Shown: piece after piece, positions 1-9,223 of the stretch
How positions within the stretch are numbered: position 1 is the first letter of the stretch
Layout: the number at the start of each line of letters is the position of its first letter
Origin: Anthracocystis setariae
Lineage: Eukaryota; Basidiomycota; Ustilaginomycetes; Ustilaginales; Ustilaginaceae
DNA length: 64,000 bases
NCBI GenBank assembly: GCA_928724745.1
Contig: CAKMXJ010000001.1
Location: 496,001 to 560,000, forward strand
Reading direction: 5' to 3'
Notes under the pieces: generated by a model
Database searches by the model: none
Told to the model about the DNA's origin: nothing
Seen by the model: only the letters and a program-made list of their open reading frames with translations
Translations under genes and position numbers: made by a program

Positions 1-54
1 GTGCCGTGCTTTCCTCTCGATTCGCCAGACCTTGCCGAAACTAAATGTACTTAC

Positions 55-504
55 CCTCACGGGTGATCTGAACAGAGTCACCGAGGTTACCGGCCTTGCC
101 ATCAACCTTGATGCGGTCGTGGAGGAACTTCTCGAAAGCGGCGGCATCGAGGATACCGTCGTTGGCGGGGCCAGAGAAGTCGATGAAGAACTTGTGGGCG
201 GTCTTGCCCTGCTTGGCGGAAGCCTTGGTGTTCTTGGTAACAGCCTATTTGGTAAGAGGTGGAAGAAAGGACGGCGAGAGTGTCAGACGCTGCGTTGCTA
301 AAAGGCAATATCGAATCGTGCATCTTCGCATCGTCGAGGTTGGAGGGATGTTGTCCTAACCATACGGTCGCATTTCGTTGACCTGCCTCATCTACCAAGT
401 TGAGAATCGTGTGGAACTTGTGCGACAGGTGCTCTGGCCTGTCCGATGCGAGACGCTTGCAGCTTGGTAATCGATGCCGATGCTGTTGATGTAATACGTA
501 CCAT
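55..504 (-). CDS. RPL22: 60S ribosomal protein eL22, 5' part of gene (3' end outside window)
   Basis: This encodes a structural protein of the large cytosolic ribosomal subunit. On the minus strand an ATG at 504-502 is followed at once by a donor (GTACGT, 501-496). The acceptor TAG at 247-245 opens an exon at 244-55 that translates to AVTKNTKASAKQGKTAHKFF, continuing with the family-typical IDFSGPANDGILD and KFLHDRIKVDGKAGNLGDSV segments. The exon ends in a GTAAGT donor (54-49). The first coding exon therefore encodes only methionine, a layout seen in other fungal ribosomal protein genes. About 64 of an expected 120 or so residues are present; the rest lies beyond position 1, with bases 1-54 read as intron. 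Family identity is clear. The Met-only exon is inferred from splice signals and frame. CBF5 lies divergently upstream. Confidence 0.88.
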
Positions 505-1102
505 TCTGATTGATATGTAGCCTACTGGTAGATCAGCAAAGCGAGATTAGGATGATGTGGAAAGGAGTAGGGTATCGATCAGCGGCTCTCGTCGACACAA
601 CGCTGCTTCTAGCGTGTGCTGACAAGACAGAGACTGAATTCTCGAATCCGGACATGGATCGGTAGACAGCCTGCCAGCCTGGCCACAACCAGCAATTTTT
701 TTTTGCATTTTTGCGAAAAAGTCACGTGTTCATCTTTTCCCGAAACAAAGATATTGAACTATGAATGTTAGACCAGGTGAAAGATAACAAGAAGGAAACG
801 TTCTGATGACATAAGCAACAGTCATCAGTCTTGTGCAGGATCCTTTCAGTCAGGAAAGATTTTTCTTGTAGCCGTCGCTGCGCCGAGCCACTCTGCAGAG
901 GGGAAAGACAAAATTATTGGTTATTGGTCGCCATCAGATTGCTCCCATCGCTGTTCCTTCCTACCACCTGCCGTCATCTCCCTACCGCCCCAGCTGCTTC
1001 AAACACTAGTGCACGTCTAGTCGTTGGCATCTCGCAGCTTGCATCACCTCCTTTCACTCGACACCCTTTCCCGACATCTGTCTCATTTGCGTGGTCGACA
1101 AC
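505..1102. promoter_or_regulatory. Divergent promoter region between RPL22 and CBF5
   Basis: This non-coding interval holds T-rich and A-rich stretches near 697-720 and a CACGTG E-box-type hexamer at 723-728, placed between two ribosome-biogenesis genes. A shared bidirectional promoter is inferred from gene orientation; no TATA box is obvious. Confidence 0.45.
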
Positions 1103-2581
1103 ATGTCTCTTCCACTCGGAACCTCGGTGGCCGAGGCCCAGGAGAAGGGCGACTTCATGATCAAGCCCGAGAACTCCGGTCCTAAGCTCAGCACTGCCGA
1201 CTGGCCTCTTCTGCTCAAGAACTACGACCAGCTTCTTGTTCGTAGCTCTCACTTCACCCCCATCCCCCATGGATGCTCGCCTCTCAAGCGAGACCTTCAG
1301 TCTTACATCAAGTCCGGTGTCATCAACCTTGACAAGCCCTCCAACCCTTCTTCGCACGAAGTCGTCTCCTGGCTTCGTCGTATCCTTCGCGTCGAAAAGA
1401 CCGGTCACAGCGGAACTCTCGACCCCAAGGTCACTGGCTGTTTGATTGTATGCATCGACCGTGCTACTCGTCTCGTCAAGTCCCAGCAGGGTGCCGGTAA
1501 GGAATACGTTGCCGTCCTCCGCCTTCACGACAAGCTCGATAATCCTAAGAAGCTCCCACGCGCCATCGAGACCCTTACCGGCTCGCTCTTCCAGCGACCT
1601 CCTCTGATCTCGGCTGTCAAACGTCAGCTTCGTATTCGTACCATCTACGAGTCCAAGCTGATCGAATTCGACAACGACCGTCATCTCGCCGTCTTCTGGG
1701 TTTCTTGCGAGGCTGGTACTTACATCCGAACGCTGTGTGTTCATCTCGGTTTGCTGCTTGGTGTCGGTGGTCACATGCAGGAGCTTCGTCGTGTTCGTTC
1801 CGGTGCGCTTTCCGAGAACGACTCGATCGTGACCATGCACGATGTCCTCGATGCCCAGTGGCTTTACGACAACCAGCGTGACGAGACTTACCTCCGACGC
1901 GTCATCCGCCCTCTCGAGTCGTTGCTCTGCGGCTACAAGCGTATCGTCGTCAAGGACTCGGCTGTCAACGCCGTCTGCTATGGTGCCAAGCTCATGATTC
2001 CCGGTCTCCTTCGTTACGAAAAGGATATCGAGTGCCACGAGGAGGTCGTTCTCATGACCACCAAGGGTGAAGCTATTGCCCTTGCTATCGCCCAGATGTC
2101 GACCGTCGACCTTTCCACTTGTGACCATGGTGTGGTTGCCAAAGTGAAGCGTTGCATTATGGAGCGTGACACCTACCCACGCCGATGGGGTCTGGGACCC
2201 AAGGCACAGGAGAAGAAGGCCATGATCAAGACCGGGAAGCTCGACAAGCATGGCAAGGCGATCAACGGTGTTACCCCTGACAAGTGGAAGAAGGACTACG
2301 TCGACTACTCTGACGCCGCTGCTCCTGCTGCTGCTTCGGATGTCGTGGCGGTTGCAGCTGTTGTTGAGCCAGTCACACCGAAGAAGGAGGACAGCGAGAG
2401 CAAGAAGAGGAAGCTCGACGAGACTCCAGGTGCCGCCACGGACGGTGAGACCGAGGAGGAGAGGAAGAAGAGGAAGAAGGAAAAGAAGGAGAAGAAGGCG
2501 GCCGAGGCTGCGGCAGCGGGTATCGAGACTCCCAAGTCGGAAAAGAAAAAGAAGGACAAGAAGGACAAGAAGGACAAGTGA
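1103..2581 (+). CDS. CBF5: H/ACA snoRNP pseudouridine synthase Cbf5 (dyskerin)
   Basis: This is the catalytic subunit of box H/ACA snoRNPs, which convert uridine to pseudouridine in rRNA and snRNAs in the nucleolus. The 492-residue product has a dyskerin-like N terminus and a TruB domain with the catalytic motif [12 protein letters not shown] (Asp near residue 106). A PUA RNA-binding domain follows at about residues 278-345 ([20 protein letters not shown]). The C-terminal tail has long Lys/Glu and KKDK repeats typical of fungal Cbf5. The ATG at 1103 is chosen because the four codons before it begin with GTG and the protein then starts MSLPLG. It is a single exon of usual family length. A 553-codon open frame runs antisense across it but is a composition artefact. 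Confidence 0.97.
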   Translation: MSLPLGTSVAEAQEKGDFMIKPENSGPKLSTADWPLLLKNYDQLLVRSSHFTPIPHGCSPLKRDLQSYIKSGVINLDKPSNPSSHEVVSWLRRILRVEKTGHSGTLDPKVTGCLIVCIDRATRLVKSQQGAGKEYVAVLRLHDKLDNPKKLPRAIETLTGSLFQRPPLISAVKRQLRIRTIYESKLIEFDNDRHLAVFWVSCEAGTYIRTLCVHLGLLLGVGGHMQELRRVRSGALSENDSIVTMHDVLDAQWLYDNQRDETYLRRVIRPLESLLCGYKRIVVKDSAVNAVCYGAKLMIPGLLRYEKDIECHEEVVLMTTKGEAIALAIAQMSTVDLSTCDHGVVAKVKRCIMERDTYPRRWGLGPKAQEKKAMIKTGKLDKHGKAINGVTPDKWKKDYVDYSDAAAPAAASDVVAVAAVVEPVTPKKEDSESKKRKLDETPGAATDGETEEERKKRKKEKKEKKAAEAAAAGIETPKSEKKKKDKKDKKDK

Positions 2582-2982
2582 GCTTTGGTCTCCCCGCATC
2601 CTGCCCCCCCCCACCCCCCGCTCCAAGAACTGCATTGTTTTCTACCCGCGAGATTTTGGCTGCAGCTCCCGATTATCCTGCCATGGTAGATGGTACAGAG
2701 AGGATGGGATGAAATCATCACATTCCAGCGTGTTCCGCAATTTCGACACTCGCGTGCAGGTTGTAAGGAGGGTCTCGTCGATGTCGTTGTAAAGTCGCCA
2801 GCCAACAGGATGAAGGTGTGTTGACCTTCATGGCTAGGCTCGACTGTCAGCGGTGTTGATGCCAGGGGCCTTCACCACCTCGCTCTTTCCGTATCCGTTC
2901 CGAAGCTCTTCCACATACTCGCCGAGTTGGAGACAGCATTTCAGCGGCAACCCGCGTATGCACTGTCCGTTCCCTCGCACTT

Positions 2983-3001
2983 CTCTCTCTCTCTCTCTCT
3001 T
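2983..3001. repeat. (CT)n microsatellite
   Basis: An uninterrupted alternation of C and T lies in the intergenic region between the convergent genes. Confidence 0.8.
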
Positions 3002-3146
3002 CTTTCCATCATTCCTGCCTGACTCGCTCTTTTTTCATGGTATCCTTTCGGTTTCGTTCATTCTGTACTCTAGCATTTTAATTGCGCGTTTTGGTACGTG
3101 CTCTCACCGTGCATCCGAGGTTGAATGTGTGAATATGTAGGCAGAG

Positions 3147-3162
3147 TGTACTGTACAGTACA
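3147..3162. repeat. Perfect 16-bp palindrome TGTACTGTACAGTACA
   Basis: The sequence equals its own reverse complement over 16 bases. It lies about 20 bases beyond the stop codon of the minus-strand EEP gene. Related TACTGTAC or GTACAGTAC cores recur elsewhere in non-coding parts of the window, mainly 38.8-43.7 kb and near 63.9 kb. Its function is unknown. Confidence 0.75.
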
Positions 3163-3181
3163 AGTACGAAAGGCTGATTGT

Positions 3182-4747
3182 TTATGCTACAGTGGAAGAA
3201 GGTTTGAAGGTCTTCTGGATCCTTGCCATGATGGGACGATGGTCGGAGATGAGGAATCCAGCATCGCCCTCGCTCCAATTGGGCAGTGTACCGAACGATT
3301 GGATGCGCCATCTCCCTTGACTCTCTGCACGATCTCTCCTCTTGTCTCCCTCCGTGGTGGGATCTACACGCGGGTCAGGGTCGGAAGAGGATGGCAGATC
3401 TCTGGTCCACTTGAGACCGCCGAAAACGCCTTTAGTTGGCGGAGGAGGCGATTTCGAATGATCCAACTTGGTGTCTTGCCTAGTCTCATCGTACACGGCG
3501 TTGTTGGCGAGGAGCAGGATAAAGTCGATCCGATCATCGATGGCGTTTCGTGACGACGGCTGGAAGTCGGTAAACGTTCGAAGAGGGCCGACGATTTCGG
3601 ACAGAATCCCAGCTGACTTGAACTCAACGGCGCTATCCGAGGGAGGCGGTCGACGACCCGATGCGTATTCGGCACGCTTGGGATCCTCGTTGTCCGTCAA
3701 GATGGACGATTTGAATTTGGTGGGGACAGATAGAGCGGTGTCGAGGAAGCTGGCCCCACTCGAGTTGGCATGCAGTCCGTAGTGGGGCGAGACGAGCGTG
3801 GACCAGGAACCTTGATTGCGCGGGCTGTTGAGGTCGCCTATGAGCGCAACGAGAGGTTCGGATGCGGTGAGGGAGCGAGTATGCGCCGCGGCTTTGCGTG
3901 CACGATCGACGATGAGCTCGCTGGACTTGGCGCGCGCGTTGACACCAAGATGGTCGTAGTGCGTCGAAAATACGTGGACGATCTCGTTGGTTGCTCTGAG
4001 GCGGAGGGAAACATGCGTACACATTCGAGTGAGCGCAGCATCCCAGCCAACACTGCCAACCACTTGCGGTGTGGGAGATAGCCAGAAGTGCGCAACTCCG
4101 TCCTTACCAATTCCTCCCTGCTCGTGATTGACGAGCTGAAAAGTGTCTCGACGCCAGAACACAGGAACCGCTTCACCTTGCTTATCACCATCATCCCTAC
4201 CTACTCCTGCATGATCGTACTCATCACCGAGCCACGAGATGAGGTTCTGATACTGGCCATGCAGAACCTCTTGAAATGCGAAAATGTCCCAGTCATTGAA
4301 CAAGACTACATCGGCGATCTTGGGTCCGCGCAGTAGCCAACTTCGTTCACCTCGATACCGCCCCATGATATAGGGTGAGCCTTGTGTGGCTGCAAGGCGG
4401 GATGAATCGTCGTTGATGATGCGGGTGGAAGCAAGGCGATCCAAAGAGTCGAAGTAGTCTGACATCTGGTCGAACGCCGGATCTGAGGAGAAGCGAATGT
4501 TGATCGATCCGATCGACAACGATACCCGACCTCGCTTCGTGCCAATATTGAGCGTATCGTAGGGGTCAGACGAAGCTTGAGCCATTTTGGTCGTGGAAGA
4601 AGCTGATGTGCAAGGAGAAGCGAAAGGCGCGATGCGACACAAGCCAACGGAAACAAAATCGGAGGTGCGGAGGCGGACGTAGAGAAAGAGGCCCAGGCCA
4701 AGAATCAATACGAGTACGATGGCAGGTGGTCGACGAGCACGCATCAT
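3182..4747 (-). CDS. Membrane-anchored endonuclease/exonuclease/phosphatase-fold protein
   Basis: This is a 521-residue protein of the DNase I-like (EEP) phosphohydrolase superfamily. It begins with a short basic stretch (MRARRPPA) and a single hydrophobic segment at about residues 10-26, suggesting a type II membrane or signal anchor. Superfamily motifs appear in order: SIGSINIRF, FQEVLHGQ (metal-binding Glu near residue 159), STHYDHLGVNARAKSSE (His near 260), IGDLNSP (near 305) and the C-terminal SDHRP with the catalytic His. The ATG pair at 4747/4744 is chosen because the open frame upstream starts with a non-ATG codon and runs through a poly-T/F stretch encoded by the promoter poly(A) tract. 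The substrate cannot be read: a DNase, a sphingomyelinase-like enzyme or a phosphoinositide phosphatase are all possible. Confidence 0.88.
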   Translation of the reverse strand: MMRARRPPAIVLVLILGLGLFLYVRLRTSDFVSVGLCRIAPFASPCTSASSTTKMAQASSDPYDTLNIGTKRGRVSLSIGSINIRFSSDPAFDQMSDYFDSLDRLASTRIINDDSSRLAATQGSPYIMGRYRGERSWLLRGPKIADVVLFNDWDIFAFQEVLHGQYQNLISWLGDEYDHAGVGRDDGDKQGEAVPVFWRRDTFQLVNHEQGGIGKDGVAHFWLSPTPQVVGSVGWDAALTRMCTHVSLRLRATNEIVHVFSTHYDHLGVNARAKSSELIVDRARKAAAHTRSLTASEPLVALIGDLNSPRNQGSWSTLVSPHYGLHANSSGASFLDTALSVPTKFKSSILTDNEDPKRAEYASGRRPPPSDSAVEFKSAGILSEIVGPLRTFTDFQPSSRNAIDDRIDFILLLANNAVYDETRQDTKLDHSKSPPPPTKGVFGGLKWTRDLPSSSDPDPRVDPTTEGDKRRDRAESQGRWRIQSFGTLPNWSEGDAGFLISDHRPIMARIQKTFKPSSTVA

Positions 4748-4967
4748 CACAACGACTTTCTGAACCGGAGACAAGTCTAGATGTGCTGATGATGGAGAGG
4801 AGGAGGAGGACAAGGTGGTGCAACAGCACTTTACCGGCGGCTTCTTCGGGTGCAGCTCCGAAAAATGTGGACCCTGCACACCGCAGCTTGCACAGAGTGA
4901 AAGTATCCAAATTTGTTGTTCAATGTCACAAGTCACAAGTAACGATCTGACAATGAATGCAGAAAGC

Positions 4968-5000
<33 letters not shown>

Positions 5001-5138
5001 AAAACAAAAACGCCGATTTCCGCACACTCCTCCACACACACACAAAGCAATCAATCCTTTCTTACTCGAAATCAACTTGTCAGACATACCTCGACTCTTG
5101 CTTCTTTTCTTTCTTCTTGTGACCGATTCAAATCCATC
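4748..5138. promoter_or_regulatory. Divergent promoter with a 31-base poly(dA:dT) tract
   Basis: The EEP gene and the flavoprotein gene diverge from this interval. It carries an unbroken run of 31 A at 4969-4999, then CA-rich sequence near 5030-5046. Long poly(dA:dT) tracts are known to exclude nucleosomes in fungal promoters; that role here is inference. Confidence 0.55.
4969..4999. repeat. Poly(A) homopolymer, 31 bases
   Basis: The run is read directly from the sequence and lies midway between two divergent genes. Its length is likely to be variable between strains. Confidence 0.9.
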
Positions 5139-6500
5139 ATGCTGACGCCTACACACACCATCGCTCGTATTACAATACTGCCAGCTGCTCGGCGCCGTCT
5201 CGCTTCCACCTCTCGCGGGCTCCATGCTTCATACAGGCGATATGACCTCAACGCTTCTCCCACTACGCCGCAGTCTTCGTCCTCCAAATCGAGTGCCGGA
5301 CCCTCATCATCGAAGCAAGCTGGGTTGAGCATCGTCGGCATCCTCATCGCTACAGTATCTATAGTTATCGCAGCACCCTCTGTACTGAAAGCATACGGTG
5401 CTCTCACCGACACATCGCCTAGGCGCTCAACGTCGTCTTCCATTCCGGGCAAGCTCGAACCATACAAGCACCACCCGCTCGCTCTGGCAAATTCGAGCTA
5501 TTACCCTGACCCCGCAGTCGCTTCGAACCACAAATTGCTTCAGATCGCATTGCCGGCCTCTGTCTCGTCTGCGCCCATTTCTGGTAATGTCGAAGAGGAG
5601 CTGAAGAAGAGGTTGCGCATCAGAAGCATCTACATCAAAGAGCCCAGCTTGGTCATCGAGCGAGCCTACACGCCATTGTACGATACACTACCTGGATCGA
5701 ACTCCAAATGGCTAGAGGGAGCAAGCAGAATCGAGAGGCAACGTCTGGATTTGCTGGTCAAGAAGTACCCAGACGGAGAGCTTGGCAGGATGCTGCACAG
5801 GGCCAGGCCGGATCCTACCTTACCGCAGCTTGAGGTGAGAGGGCCGGTGGATACTTGGTCTTTCGAACGTGATTCGGCTGATCAGGTACCTGATAGGATC
5901 GTGATGGTGGTGGGTGGGACAGGCATCACACCAGCTTATCAGCTGCTTACCAACATTTTTGGTCGTACCACCACGAATAGCGCAGCTAGCGAATTGCCCA
6001 AAATTGACGTCCTCTATGCAACTCCGGACATTGACAATTCACTCCTCGTACCGCAACTGCACGCGCTGGCAGACGCCAACAAGGATAAGATCAACATCAG
6101 TCTCTTTGTCGAGCATCTTCCTCCATCCCTCCCCTCACCCGCCTCTACAGCTGCGTTAGGCCAGCTCGTCCCCAAAGCGCTTTCAACTGGACGATCCTGG
6201 ATCCCCTTTCTAGCCAAATCTAGCTCAGGCACCCAGGCGAAATGGACACTAACCTCTCCCGCCCCATCCAACTCCTCGACCCTCATCCCCGTCTACGAAT
6301 CTCGAGTTAAACAGCACCACCTCGAACAAACACTTGCCCTCTCTGACCCGGCTAAACGAACGCTGATCCTAGTCTGCGGTCCAGACGCAATGGTTGACTC
6401 GCTCGCAGGACCCAAATCTCGCGACGGCCAATCCCAGGGCACCCTCTCAGGCACACTGGCCCGGCTCGGTGCTCGACAGGAAAACGTATTCAAACTGTAG
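5139..6500 (+). CDS. Mitochondrial cytochrome-b5-reductase-type flavoprotein, Cyc2-like
   Basis: This 453-residue NAD(P)H/FAD oxidoreductase is predicted to sit in the mitochondrial inner membrane. The N terminus is basic and Ser/Arg-rich (ILPAARRRLASTSRGLHAS), resembling a presequence. A transmembrane segment follows at about residues 66-82 (IVGILIATVSIVIAAP). The ferredoxin-reductase fold shows the FAD motif ERAYTPL, then YPDGELGRML and LEVRGP. The NAD-binding glycine motif GGTGITPAYQLL lies near residue 260 and CGPDAMVDSLAG near 412, with the family C terminus ENVFKL. The single membrane span plus this domain matches yeast Cyc2, which supports haem attachment to cytochrome c; an Mcr1-like b5 reductase is the alternative. 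The ATG at 5139 gives the presequence; the open frame further upstream runs through the poly(A) tract and lacks a suitable ATG. Confidence 0.85.
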   Translation: MLTPTHTIARITILPAARRRLASTSRGLHASYRRYDLNASPTTPQSSSSKSSAGPSSSKQAGLSIVGILIATVSIVIAAPSVLKAYGALTDTSPRRSTSSSIPGKLEPYKHHPLALANSSYYPDPAVASNHKLLQIALPASVSSAPISGNVEEELKKRLRIRSIYIKEPSLVIERAYTPLYDTLPGSNSKWLEGASRIERQRLDLLVKKYPDGELGRMLHRARPDPTLPQLEVRGPVDTWSFERDSADQVPDRIVMVVGGTGITPAYQLLTNIFGRTTTNSAASELPKIDVLYATPDIDNSLLVPQLHALADANKDKINISLFVEHLPPSLPSPASTAALGQLVPKALSTGRSWIPFLAKSSSGTQAKWTLTSPAPSNSSTLIPVYESRVKQHHLEQTLALSDPAKRTLILVCGPDAMVDSLAGPKSRDGQSQGTLSGTLARLGARQENVFKL

Positions 6501-6566
6501 CACTACACTCGCCATCTCCAATGTAACTTGATTATCATTATGATTGATTATGGGGTATAATTTTGG

Positions 6567-7712
6567 CTAGACACCGGATTTCTTGCGTTGGCCGTCGCTC
6601 ATGACGTTGTTGTTCGCATGCTGGTGGGGCGAGCGAAGGGATTCTGTATGAACGAGTGAGGCTTCTTGTTGCGGATCCTCGTATCCGTCTGCTGTACGTT
6701 GCTGTACACCGACGAGGCTGAGATGGTGACGCAGCAGTGCAGCGAGTTGCGAGCGCGCTATAGCCATACGACCCTGTTGGGTCTCGGTGGAATGTGTGCG
6801 CAGCAGCGCCGTGGTATCCCACTCTGTAGCGACCCGGTTCGGAATCGATCGATCATCCTTGGCCGTACTTTTCAGATCCAAACTCGACGGCAGCAGACGC
6901 AATTGCTCCGGCAGCAGATGTTGCGGCGGCAAATCCGAGCTCAACTTGATCGCCGATAGGATGGGTTCCAGTTCGTGGCTGATGGGTTCGCCAAAGTTGA
7001 TCGAGACGTCCTGCCCGAGGCGCGGGAGGAATTTGGGTTTGGAACGGGGTTCAGGCATCATACGATCGAATCCGGTGATGTAGATTGGAACGACAATGGG
7101 AGTGGTTTTGGATTCGAGAAGCATGCGTGCTATCCCCCATTTAAAGCGTCGCAGTTTGGTACTGGTGGACACATTGACATAGCCTTCCGGGAATAGATGG
7201 ATCCAATCACCCTGGTTGAGCTTGGCTATCGACTCGTCGATGGCGTTCTGATGGATTCCTCCACCGCGGATCGTCTCAATGCACTGACCGTTGCGGAAGA
7301 ATTGCGATAGGTACGGGTTGGTGAACATGACGTCGCTGGCTCCCAACGTCCAGCGAACGGTACGGCGGTTGCGAAAGGTGGAGGCTGGAAGTGTGCCCCA
7401 TATTGTCGGTTCGTCGAGGACGGAAATGTGGTTGCAGTAGGTAAGAAGGCCTCGATTGGATGCCAGACGTTCCTGAGAGTGTAGGTGGGAGAGGAAGCGA
7501 TCGAGTCCGCGGACGGTGACGTTGCGACAGCCGAAACGAAGAAGGTTGCGTGCGAAACAAGCGACTGCGCGGATGGTGTACGTCGAAGATGAGGCTTCCG
7601 AAAGCGAGGAAGAGGAGCGCATGGTGGAAGCCGTGAAGGAGGAGGCGGCAGCAGCAGCAGAGGAAGCTGCGGCGCTGAAGGGCTTAAGAACCCGTGCTGT
7701 CGCCAAAACCAT
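6567..7712 (-). CDS. TAZ1: Tafazzin-type cardiolipin transacylase
   Basis: This 381-residue phospholipid-lysophospholipid transacylase remodels cardiolipin in mitochondrial membranes. The acyltransferase HX4D catalytic motif appears as NHISVLDEP near residue 93. The family-typical RWTLGASDVMFTNP, GQCIETIRGGGIHQ, WIHLFPEGYVN and RFKWGIARMLLES blocks follow, and the PIYITGFDRMMPE block ends the conserved core. The N-terminal 50 residues are Ala/Ser-rich and may form a mitochondrial signal or membrane insertion segment. The C-terminal hundred or so residues are divergent, with a basic tail. The ATG at 7712 is the first in frame. The gene is convergent with the flavoprotein gene, separated by 66 bases, so the 3' untranslated regions probably overlap. 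Confidence 0.93.
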   Translation of the reverse strand: MVLATARVLKPFSAAASSAAAAASSFTASTMRSSSSLSEASSSTYTIRAVACFARNLLRFGCRNVTVRGLDRFLSHLHSQERLASNRGLLTYCNHISVLDEPTIWGTLPASTFRNRRTVRWTLGASDVMFTNPYLSQFFRNGQCIETIRGGGIHQNAIDESIAKLNQGDWIHLFPEGYVNVSTSTKLRRFKWGIARMLLESKTTPIVVPIYITGFDRMMPEPRSKPKFLPRLGQDVSINFGEPISHELEPILSAIKLSSDLPPQHLLPEQLRLLPSSLDLKSTAKDDRSIPNRVATEWDTTALLRTHSTETQQGRMAIARSQLAALLRHHLSLVGVQQRTADGYEDPQQEASLVHTESLRSPHQHANNNVMSDGQRKKSGV

Positions 7713-8471
7713 GCTTTGTTGGTGTGTTGTATGGCTCAGCCGTTAGAGCGGTGAATGTCGCCAGGCGACAGCCTTGTCGTATGTGACGCCAATGAGCGTG
7801 CAATTCTGGAGGGAGTGCAGGAATGAAGCAACTCGCCTCGTCCTGCAGCGTTGGAAATGAGCCGGTAGTGACAACGACGAAACCTCCGAGAAGATGCCGA
7901 CGATGCCGCTGGGATCGATGTAGGATCTATCGCGCAGCTCCTACTTGGAAGGTGCGTTCTTGAGAAGACCACTCGTATGGACCGATTGTACCTCGTGCGA
8001 GACTGGATCAGGAGGTTGGGTGGCGATGGTAGCTAAACAAGTTGGGCATTGATCCGACGACGATCTCAACCACCACCTCGGCTCAAATCGGACGCTGCAC
8101 GTTTCGCTGAAAAAAAAATCCCAACTCTGACTGCGCAGATCGGATCTGACGAATGATTGCCGGAAGCTCAGCTGCTGTGCTTAACCTTACCATAAGCGGC
8201 AGTCAGGACACGTTCCTATTCGGACATTTTTTCTTTTCTTTTCTTTTTCTTTTTTTTTATTCAACGTCTTCCTAAGTGGAGGGAAAACGAGCATGTGCGG
8301 CAGACGGACAGATAGGAGGCTGGCATAAGCATGACATAAGCAAGCAAGCAGTGACAAAGTTGAGAAGACGCCGACGTGATTGCTCCTTCGTCTAATCCTC
8401 ACGCTTAACATCATATCGCTTTCACTGGACTTGCACATCACACTTCGTTCTCGTACCGTAAACCTATCGAC
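7713..8471. promoter_or_regulatory. Divergent promoter region between TAZ1 and TIM13
   Basis: This is 759 bases without a supportable gene. It has a T-rich pyrimidine tract at about 8226-8260, roughly 215-250 bases before the TIM13 start, and a short A run at 8109-8117. No clear TATA box is seen. Confidence 0.5.
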
Positions 8472-8916
8472 ATGGATCTCAGCTCGTTAACAGGAAAGGG
8501 TGCCGGTGTCGCCGGTGCTAACTCTGCCACCTCGGCTGAGCGAAAGGAGGCTATTAAGCAGCAAGTGTAAGTGTCTCCTCCTCCTTGTCCTCTTGAAGGC
8601 TTATGTGACTGACTCTATCCCCTCAACCGTTCATTTATAATGATATGAATTTCATCTTTATATCGGCGACAACCATGAATTTAGTTCGTCTGAGCTCGCC
8701 ATGGCCAATGCACAGCAACTCATCACAAAGGCAACGGAAAAGTGCTACACCAAGTGCATCCCTGCTCCCGGTGCCAGTCTGTCAGGCAAGGAACAGACGT
8801 GCCTAACAAGGTGCATGGAGAGGTACTTTGAAGCTTTCAACATTGTTTCCAGCACCTATGTCCGCCGAGTTGGTAACGAGAGGGCCGCTGGTACCGTCGC
8901 TGAAGCCGGCCTCTAG
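8472..8916 (+). CDS. TIM13: Mitochondrial intermembrane-space chaperone Tim13 (two exons)
   Basis: This small Tim chaperone forms the Tim8-Tim13 hexamer that escorts hydrophobic precursors across the intermembrane space. Exon 1 (8472-8566) encodes MDLSSLTGKGAGVAGAN and a linker. The intron has a GTAAGT donor (8567) and ends in TTTAG (8684). Exon 2 (8685-8916) continues in frame as VSSELAMANAQQLITKATEK with a twin CX3C signature (CYTKC and CLTRC, 14 residues apart). The product is 108 residues, slightly longer than yeast Tim13. ELAMANAQQLI is typical of Tim13 rather than Tim8, Tim9 or Tim10. Splice junctions are inferred from consensus and frame but are strongly supported by the restored family sequence. 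Confidence 0.95.
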
Positions 8917-9223
8917 AACGCAACACGGCAAACAAAAAGCAATATTTCTCCCCCCCTTCAAAAACAGCTCATAGTACATAGCTTATTGCAAAAAAAGTCG
9001 CACACAATCGCATACACTCTACTCATCAGCCATTCAAGCTCCTGCCAGCTACGGGTGCTATGAATCTGTGTGCACTGGTACAAGATTTCGTAGCATGGTG
9101 GTCGTGAGTGCTTGATGGGTGCAAAGGCGGGGTTTTTTTTGCGAGTAGGCAAGGAGCGTGTGGAAGAAAGAGAGATAATCTCCTTGCGCTGAGCTGTAAT
9201 CGGCTTCGAGATTCGCTGCAGAT
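8917..9223. other. Intergenic region between convergent TIM13 and APC10
   Basis: A 307-base 3' flank shared by two convergent genes. It has a C-run near 8951-8957 and short T and A runs. No gene is seen. Confidence 0.6.

Larger units (their letters stand above)
2582..3181. other. Intergenic region between convergent CBF5 and EEP gene
   Basis: The 3' ends of two convergent genes face each other here. The stretch holds a C-rich run near 2605-2621, a (CT)n microsatellite at about 2983-3001 and a perfect 16-bp palindrome at 3147-3162. No gene is seen. Confidence 0.6.

Noticed and set aside
974..2635. 553-codon open frame antisense to CBF5
   Set aside because: It mirrors the CBF5 coding sequence, is dominated by Leu/Val/Gly low complexity from antisense codons and has no recognised domain.
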